Part shown: positions 8,573 to 12,994 of the stretch, piece after piece
Layout: each line of letters opens with the position of its first letter
Numbering within the stretch: position 1 is the first letter of the stretch
Source: Cephalothrix spiralis
Taxonomy: Eukaryota; Nemertea; Palaeonemertea; Archinemertea; Cephalotrichidae
Direction of reading: 5' to 3'
Assembly (NCBI GenBank): GCA_032353305.1
Contig: JAUCNG010188863.1
Coordinates: forward strand, 1 to 12,994
Length of the DNA stretch: 12,994 nucleotides
Program-made: the position numbers and the translations under genes
The notes under the pieces: generated by a model
What the model was told of the DNA's origin: nothing
Seen by the model: only the letters and a program-made list of their open reading frames with translations
The model's database searches: none

Positions 8573-8650
8573 GCAGTTGCACATTGGTCTTGGGCAACTC
8601 CTGCCAATGTATCGGTCTTTGGCAACTCTAACCAATGCAACGTTGTACTA
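8573..8650. repeat. 28-bp-period repeat with three CCAAT boxes
   Basis: GGTCTTGGGCAACTCCTGCC at 8586 and GGTCTTTGGCAACTCTAACC at 8614, each followed by AATG, match at 20 of 24 positions with a period of 28. CCAAT lies at 8604-8608 and 8632-8636, and its reverse ATTGG at 8583-8587. The outer GTTGCACATTGG and CCAATGCAAC are near-inverted repeats. Regularly spaced CCAAT boxes are known from NF-Y-bound promoters, but no start site is evident here. Confidence 0.5.
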
Positions 8651-8707
8651 ACTACTTATTGTACACATTCTTAAATTTTGGATTCATGAAGGCGTTAAAG
8701 GGGCATT

Positions 8708-8723
8708 ATGGGCGGAAACCGCC
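8708..8723. repeat. GC-rich hairpin
   Basis: GGGCGG-AAA-CCGCCC is a perfect 6-bp stem with a 3-base loop. It follows AAAGGGGCATTATG, a sequence resembling many MITE ends, but no partner end was found nearby. Too small to assign a role. Confidence 0.6.
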
Positions 8724-9400
8724 CTTCCCTATGCAATGTCAGATAAACAATTATCCACTGGTACCCTGCCTTAATTAGCGCTGAAAAATTTCTGACATTA
8801 ATTAATTTTAAATGTCTAAAGGTGTGATTCTGAAAAAATAGTAACTTGTTTTATAACTGTAGTGGATATTTTGAGAGAATAGCCATTTTGAAATTAAGTA
8901 TTACTTCATTTGTTTGAAGTCATGGTAATCTAAAATAGGTTTTATTTACCAAAAGAAAGTAAGAAATAAATATTGTAATTTTTAAAAACTGTGAATCACT
9001 CTTAATCCTGATTTTTACTAGGAATAAATTATTCACCAATGTATTAAAATATTTCAGCAGGAATCAAATGCACCCTCTTATAACAAGTTTCCTGTTGTTG
9101 TTTTTGACATTTTTAAAATGTATCCGATAATATCTTGTTTCCTAGTTTTATTCATTTTAAAGACCTTTTAAGACATAAACACCACTGTAACTACGGAAAT
9201 TACTCCTAGAGAGGCAGGTTACAATCTGTATGATATCGGCCTTATAAATTAGTAATTTATAGAATTCTAATAATATTCTAAACTTTTCGAATCAAATTAT
9301 TTTTATCTATTTTTTGACTTTAATATGCACTTTAAAAGTGCAGTTTAGAACACTTACTCTACAGTTTATGCAGTAAATTTCAAACATTTTATACATTTTT
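8724..9400. other. AT-rich stretch before the rhodanese exon
   Basis: No gene or repeat of note. A near-palindrome TGCACTTTAAAAGTGCA lies at about 9326-9342. The stretch ends in a pyrimidine-rich acceptor for the next exon, so it is read either as intron (if the 6122 donor is used) or as promoter and 5' flank. Confidence 0.4.
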
Positions 9401-9404
9401 ACAG
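9381..9404 (+). other. 3' splice site (acceptor) upstream of the rhodanese gene
   Basis: A T-rich tract ending TTTTTACAG sits at 9395-9404, placing an exon start at 9405, 106 bases upstream of the rhodanese ATG. The tract is moderate, with A and C interruptions. An in-frame TAA at 9499-9501 means this exon does not extend the rhodanese protein at its N-terminus; it would provide 5' UTR. A second AG at 9501-9502 would fuse the 6002 exon in frame to the rhodanese protein, but it has a poor pyrimidine tract. Confidence 0.4.
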
Positions 9405-9510
9405 ATTTGGAATCATCATATTATTTGGATTTCATCCAATCTACCTTCAACTTATGATCATTGGTGATATTACTATCTCGAATTGATCTCATTAACTCTA
9501 AGCTTTCAAT

Positions 9511-10017
9511 ATGATGTCAACTACTTTATTTGGTATAAGAAAAAGGTTCAGTTCAGTTCATCATATGTCTCTTGATGATTTCAAAAAAATGAAAGCTGAT
9601 GAAGAAAAAATATCAGTTTTAGATGTCAGGCCCACCGAGGAGTATGAGATTAGCCATATAGAGGGTGCAATTCGTGTTGAGCCGGAAGAGCTAAACATGA
9701 AAAATGTTATGGATACATTACCAACTGATGGGGATAAACCACTACACATTGTCTGTTACTGTTCAATTGGATACAGGTCCAGTGTTGTTGCGCAAAAATT
9801 AAATAATTACATTTCAGAAAGTTTGAACGTTGAAAAACCTGAAATTGCTAAATTGATAAGCGTTCATAATCTTGATGGAGGCTTATTTCAATGGGCCAAT
9901 AGTAAGGAACCAATGATTGACAACGATAACAAGCCAACCATTTATGCTCATCCTTATAATGCTTTCTGGGGCAAAATGCTTGAAGCCTCATTAAGGAAAA
10001 GCTCATTAAATGAATAG
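9511..10017 (+). CDS. Rhodanese-like domain protein, single exon
   Basis: A complete 168-residue, one-domain rhodanese-fold protein. Family hallmarks are visible in order: LDVR at residues 37-40, SHIEGAIRV at 48-56, the active-site loop CSIGYRS at 84-90 with candidate catalytic Cys84 and Arg89, and NLDGG with Trp128 at 120-128. A conserved-looking C-terminal HPYNAFWGKML follows at 147-157. Rhodaneses carry sulfane sulfur as a cysteine persulfide, and the intact loop suggests activity, though substrate and partners are unknown. Length fits single-domain members. The start is set by an upstream in-frame stop at 9499; the next codon is also ATG. The N-terminus has an RKRFSS segment at 10-15 that could be part of a mitochondrial presequence, a weak inference. 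The coding part has no intron. The NL(D/E)G and HPY..WGK features resemble my recollection of cyanobacterial and invertebrate stand-alone rhodaneses. Confidence 0.9.
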   Translation: MMSTTLFGIRKRFSSVHHMSLDDFKKMKADEEKISVLDVRPTEEYEISHIEGAIRVEPEELNMKNVMDTLPTDGDKPLHIVCYCSIGYRSSVVAQKLNNYISESLNVEKPEIAKLISVHNLDGGLFQWANSKEPMIDNDNKPTIYAHPYNAFWGKMLEASLRKSSLNE

Positions 10018-11260
10018 AAAATTGATTAACAAAATATGAAACCTTTAATAAGGTTGTTATAACGCTACGCTTTTTAGTAAATGCTCACTTATTAAGTATT
10101 CCACTACATGTTATTTTATAATATCTCTAATATTTGTAGAACAATAACTACAATTTTTAATTAAAATCAGGAATTTATATTATATTTTTGTATTTTACAA
10201 CAAAATAATTCATAAAATTTAAATATGAAACCAAATTAAATGTAATCAACTTAAAATGCTCTAATTATGCTTAGCTTTTTGATAAATTATCAATCATCAA
10301 ATAACTCCCCATATGCAGCCATTATGTAGATTTAGAATATCTAATGCCTGTATAACAATAAGTATTATTTGCATTTTAAATATTTTATTTTTGTATTGGT
10401 TGTACATTAATAATTGTGTAGAAACAGATATATTATAGTTTTTCGTAGATTATAGTTTTATCCCACGACAACGTCAAATAAATATTTTATAGAACGGTCC
10501 AATCCCCTTTTCATCCATTTCAATAACTCTAAAAGCCCACCAAAAGCTACTCATAGTTTTAAAAGAATGTATATCTCTGGTAGGAATTATTAGTACGGTA
10601 TATTGTTGAAAGCTCCCTTGCCTGTTTGATATTAAAAATGAATTTTTGTTTTGGCTATAAAAATTGAATGTAATAAGAAAGATTTTTAAAGGAAAACTAA
10701 ATTTTGAATAATTTCGTAGATGTCTGAACATTACTCTGAATATATAAGAATTTCCAATGTTTAAAAATGATTATAAAGATAAGTTTCGGCTGTGAATTAT
10801 TCTGTATGATAAATAAAGATTTAAGAACTATTCACCAGATCGTTGATTGAAATTCTTGCTTGAATTCCTAACCTGGGAAGCACTGGGAGCACTTTTGTTT
10901 TCTAACGTCATCTTTGACTTTTATTATTGTTTATACAAAAATGAATAATAATTTTAGATTGAAAAAAATCAACCATTTATCGCTTCATAATAATATAGAC
11001 AATATAGAGCGAACTGATATTTATCACGGTGGCAATATATATTTATAAGTTGGCGTTATGAATTAAAATATCATATATTTCGATATTTGACCAACGAATA
11101 TTGTCTCATGTTCCGGGTTAAACTGCTACTTGCCTGCTGGCTAATTTATAAAGAGTTCTTTCGAAATCAAATCATATAATATATTTGTGATCAAGTTGAT
11201 ATTTTCTGATTCGCATGTTCAGTACAATGATATACCGTTTTCGCTTTGGTTTTACCTATT
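10018..11260. other. Spacer between the rhodanese gene and CHAF1B
   Basis: AT-rich DNA holding the 3' UTR of the rhodanese gene and presumably the distal 5' flank of CHAF1B. A minus-strand open frame of 85 codons at 10474-10731 has no recognisable domain. By rough calculation one or two ORFs of that length are expected by chance at this base composition. No RNA gene or long repeat was seen. Confidence 0.5.
10160..10165 (+). terminator. Candidate poly(A) signal of the rhodanese gene
   Basis: ATTAAA lies 143 bases after the stop codon, followed by CAG and a T-rich tract (TATATTTTTG) that could serve as cleavage site and downstream element. Further canonical AATAAA copies at 10477-10482 and 10812-10817 would give longer 3' ends. 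AT-rich DNA makes all of these weak evidence. Confidence 0.3.
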
Positions 11261-11265
11261 TTAGG

Positions 11266-11325
11266 GACCCGGGGCCAATTTATATATATATTCAAAAATT
11301 GTACTGGACCCCTGGCCCCAATTTG
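11266..11325. repeat. GC-rich repeat and hairpin pair
   Basis: GGACCCGGGGCCAATTT and GGACCCCTGGCCCCAATTT are near-direct repeats. GGGGCCA (11271-11277) and TGGCCCC (11313-11319) can also pair as an inverted repeat across an AT-rich loop. GGCCC recurs at 11331. This is a local G+C peak in an AT-rich spacer upstream of CHAF1B. Confidence 0.5.
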
Positions 11326-11408
11326 GATTTGGCCCTTTCTAAAACAAACTAGAACCTAGGTTTTGAAAATCCTTCAGAAAAGGTTGATGAATGGATGAAT
11401 TCCGAAGA

Positions 11409-11416
11409 TTTCCCGC
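11409..11416 (+). promoter_or_regulatory. Candidate E2F site upstream of CHAF1B
   Basis: TTTCCCGC matches the E2F/DP consensus TTTSSCGC exactly, followed by CGGAGGACGG, a small G+C-rich island. It lies 476 bases before the CHAF1B start codon and about 470 before the acceptor of the coding exon, so the promoter and a short non-coding exon 1 may be nearby. AAG|GTAATT at 11521-11529 is one possible donor. E2F control of CAF-1 subunits in S phase is known in animals; its use here is inferred. Confidence 0.4.
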
Positions 11417-11620
11417 CGGAGGACGGATTTTCAATAAAACTGTGTATATAGTTATATGAAACGCTTATACTTAAAATGTTAATTATTTTTCGTTGCATGC
11501 CCCCAAAAATGGATGTTAAAAAGGTAATTGTATAAAATGGAAAGATTTTTTAATCATATATCTGCATAAACTAAATACGTAAATAAGAAGGGTGCAAAAT
11601 GTATGATAAACTTAAAAGTC

Positions 11621-11648
11621 TCGTTTCGCTCGGCTCGGCTCGCCTCGG
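11621..11648. repeat. CTCGG pentamer microsatellite
   Basis: A degenerate (CTCGG) run with about four units and six CpGs in 28 bases, isolated in AT-rich DNA. It lies inside the putative 5' UTR intron or promoter of CHAF1B. Confidence 0.65.
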
Positions 11649-11846
11649 TGTTATATGTTATTTCTCTAGAATGCAAAGGGTGCGTAGAAATAGCAACAAT
11701 TTATTTTATGTTACTTGATTTTAAGAGTCAATAATGTTATAGAAAGGGCTAAAAATTCTATTATGGCCTATGTGTTGAGGTCATAAATCCTATAAAGTCT
11801 TAAAAAATGGTATTATTGTATCTGTACAACTCCTGAAATTGGTTTA

Positions 11847-11879
11847 TTTTCCCTAATCTTTCTCTTATTTTCTTTTCAG
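11847..11879 (+). other. 3' splice site of the CHAF1B coding exon
   Basis: A long pyrimidine tract (TTCCCTAATCTTTCTCTTAT and TTTCTTTTCAG) ends in CAG at 11877-11879. CCTAATC within it is a good branch-point candidate about 25 bases from the AG. The exon begins at 11880, only 12 bases before the CHAF1B ATG, so an upstream intron interrupts the 5' UTR. Confidence 0.75.
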
Positions 11880-11891
11880 AAATTGACAGAA

Positions 11892-12994
11892 ATGAAGTTG
11901 ATAACTCCTGAAATCTGCTGGCATGATCGAAAACCAATCTATAGTATTGACTTTCAATACATTAATGGAAATAGATGTCGTCTTGCAACATCAGGTACAG
12001 ATAAGAATGTCAGGATATGGGGCGTAAATTTCAAGGATGCTAAATTAGAACCTGAGTTCCTGTCTACATTGAGCCGCCATCTTAGTGGAGTTAACTGTGT
12101 CCGATTCTCGCCCAATGGAGAATTTTTAGCCTCAGCCGGCGATGATAATGTTGTACTTATATGGAAATTAGATGAAAGTCAAAATGATGCTCCTGCGCTT
12201 TTTGGTGAAGAGGATGAACAAGATGAATGTAAGGAAACATGGAAGGTTGTGAGTACATTGAGGGGGCATCTCCAGGATATTTATGACTTAAGCTGGTCTG
12301 GTGATGGTAATTTTATCATTACTGGCTCGATCGATAACTGTGCGATATTGTTTGATGTCAGAAAAGGGACAAATTTGGGTATGCTTCGGGAGGCTAAGAG
12401 TTTTGTCCAAGGCGTGGCGTATGACCCACTTGGAGAGTTTGCAGCTACTCTAAGCAGTGATCGCATCTTGAGGATTTACAACGCACACACTAAGCAGTGT
12501 CTCTATAAAGTGAGCAAGCTGACTCAACCCAGCGAAGGTGACGAAAAACCAAAATCAGCTCGCCTCTTTCATGATGATGGGTCAGCTTATAAGTCGTTTT
12601 TTCGCAGACTTGCATTTAGTCCTGATGGTGAACTCTTGATCGCTCCTGCAGGATGTCTAGAGCAGAATGATGAGATAATCAACGCAACTCATGTCTTCAC
12701 TCGTGGTAACTTTAGTAAGCCTGCTGTTTACCTCCCGGCCGGCCCTAAGGTGGCGCTTGCTGTACGGTTCTGCCCAATGCTCTTTGAACTTAGGGGTTTA
12801 GATAAGGAAAACGCTCCCGAGAAGGAAGTATACTCCCTGTATAAACTGCCATACAGGATGGTCTTCGCTGTTGCCACTGAAGATTCAGTCATTTTATATG
12901 ACACCCAGCAGAAAACGCCATTCGGTATGGTGTCGAACATTCATTATTCGTTGTTGAATGACCTTTCTTGGTCCTCTGATGGGCGCCTTCTTGC
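11892..12994 (+). CDS. CHAF1B: Chromatin assembly factor 1 subunit B (p60), 5' part
   Basis: This encodes the WD40 subunit of CAF-1, the nuclear histone chaperone that deposits newly made H3-H4 on replicated or repaired DNA with the large subunit, RBBP4 and PCNA. The window holds 367 codons plus two bases; vertebrate CHAF1B is about 560 residues, so the last part of the propeller and the disordered ASF1-binding tail lie beyond the edge. The N-terminus MKLITPEICWH, the WD blades ending RIW (41-43), LIW (89-91) and LFD (153-155), RGHLQDIYDLSW (124-135), RLFHDDGSAYKSFFRRL (224-240) and LPYRMVFAVATEDSVILYD (319-337) are diagnostic. The acidic insert near 105-116 also fits. The start is the first ATG after the splice acceptor and matches the family N-terminus. 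No intron interrupts 1,103 nt, unlike the multi-exon vertebrate gene. Codons are richer in G+C than the flanks and no frameshift or stop is present. Confidence 0.97.
   Translation, partial: MKLITPEICWHDRKPIYSIDFQYINGNRCRLATSGTDKNVRIWGVNFKDAKLEPEFLSTLSRHLSGVNCVRFSPNGEFLASAGDDNVVLIWKLDESQNDAPALFGEEDEQDECKETWKVVSTLRGHLQDIYDLSWSGDGNFIITGSIDNCAILFDVRKGTNLGMLREAKSFVQGVAYDPLGEFAATLSSDRILRIYNAHTKQCLYKVSKLTQPSEGDEKPKSARLFHDDGSAYKSFFRRLAFSPDGELLIAPAGCLEQNDEIINATHVFTRGNFSKPAVYLPAGPKVALAVRFCPMLFELRGLDKENAPEKEVYSLYKLPYRMVFAVATEDSVILYDTQQKTPFGMVSNIHYSLLNDLSWSSDGRLL

Noticed and set aside
8492-8674. 60-codon + strand open frame with an acceptor-like CTTTACAG upstream at 8420.
   Set aside because: Its second half is the 28-bp repeat, no domain is recognisable, and joining it to the 6122 donor stops after a few codons.
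9561-9749. 62-codon minus-strand open frame.
   Set aside because: Antisense shadow of the rhodanese coding sequence.
10474-10731. 85-codon minus-strand open frame.
   Set aside because: No domain recognised; one or two ORFs of this length are expected by chance in 13 kb at this composition.
12281-12940. Two minus-strand open frames (12281-12466 and 12728-12940).
   Set aside because: Antisense shadows of CHAF1B.
1-12994. tRNA, rRNA, snRNA, histone stem-loop and CRISPR signals.
   Set aside because: No B-box-like GGTTCGAATCC, no conserved rRNA or snRNA words, no histone 3' stem-loop and no regular repeat-spacer pattern were found by eye.

Overview
The window reads as AT-rich nuclear DNA (roughly 30% G+C by eye) from an animal. 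Two protein genes can be supported, both on the + strand in the right third. One is a single-exon rhodanese-like protein (9511-10017). The other is the 5' part of CHAF1B, the p60 WD40 subunit of chromatin assembly factor 1 (11892 to the window edge). Consensus-like splice sites, long gene-free stretches, miniature inverted-repeat elements and a metazoan-type CAF-1 subunit all point to a eukaryote. The strong excess of the 8-bp palindromes TACATGTA (11 copies) and TAGGCCTA (5 copies) suggests a marine invertebrate such as an echinoderm, hemichordate or mollusc. I cannot fix the phylum from the sequence.

The left part (1-5930) has no convincing gene and is a mosaic of repeats. In order it holds: a perfect 63-bp palindrome (156-218); a decayed tandem array with units of about 100-173 bp (1055-1710); a short direct repeat (1763-1914); a short inverted-repeat element (2031-2227); a 0.7-kb fold-back made of two full-length inverted arms (2731-3422); a 409-bp MITE-like element flanked by TA (3564-3972); a degenerate TTCCCGCT-rich repeat (5068-5275); and a TAGGCCTA/TTTACG-rich patch (5532-5764).

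The middle part (5930-9404) starts with a plausible first exon: an ATG at 6002, 40 open codons and a 5' splice site at 6122/6123. About 3.3 kb of AT-rich sequence follows, with no coding signal I can support, up to a 3' splice site at 9404/9405 ahead of the rhodanese gene. If those two sites are joined, the mRNA would carry a 57-codon upstream ORF and then the rhodanese ORF. This is the most speculative but most interesting gene-structure idea in the window.

The right part (10018-12994) is a 1.4-kb spacer, then a candidate E2F site (TTTCCCGC, 11409-11416) upstream of CHAF1B, a 3' splice site in its 5' UTR (11879/11880), and 1,103 nt of CHAF1B coding sequence without an intron. The two genes share a strand, but I see no functional link between a sulfurtransferase-fold protein and a histone chaperone. 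No RNA gene, CRISPR array, viral gene or toxin gene was seen.
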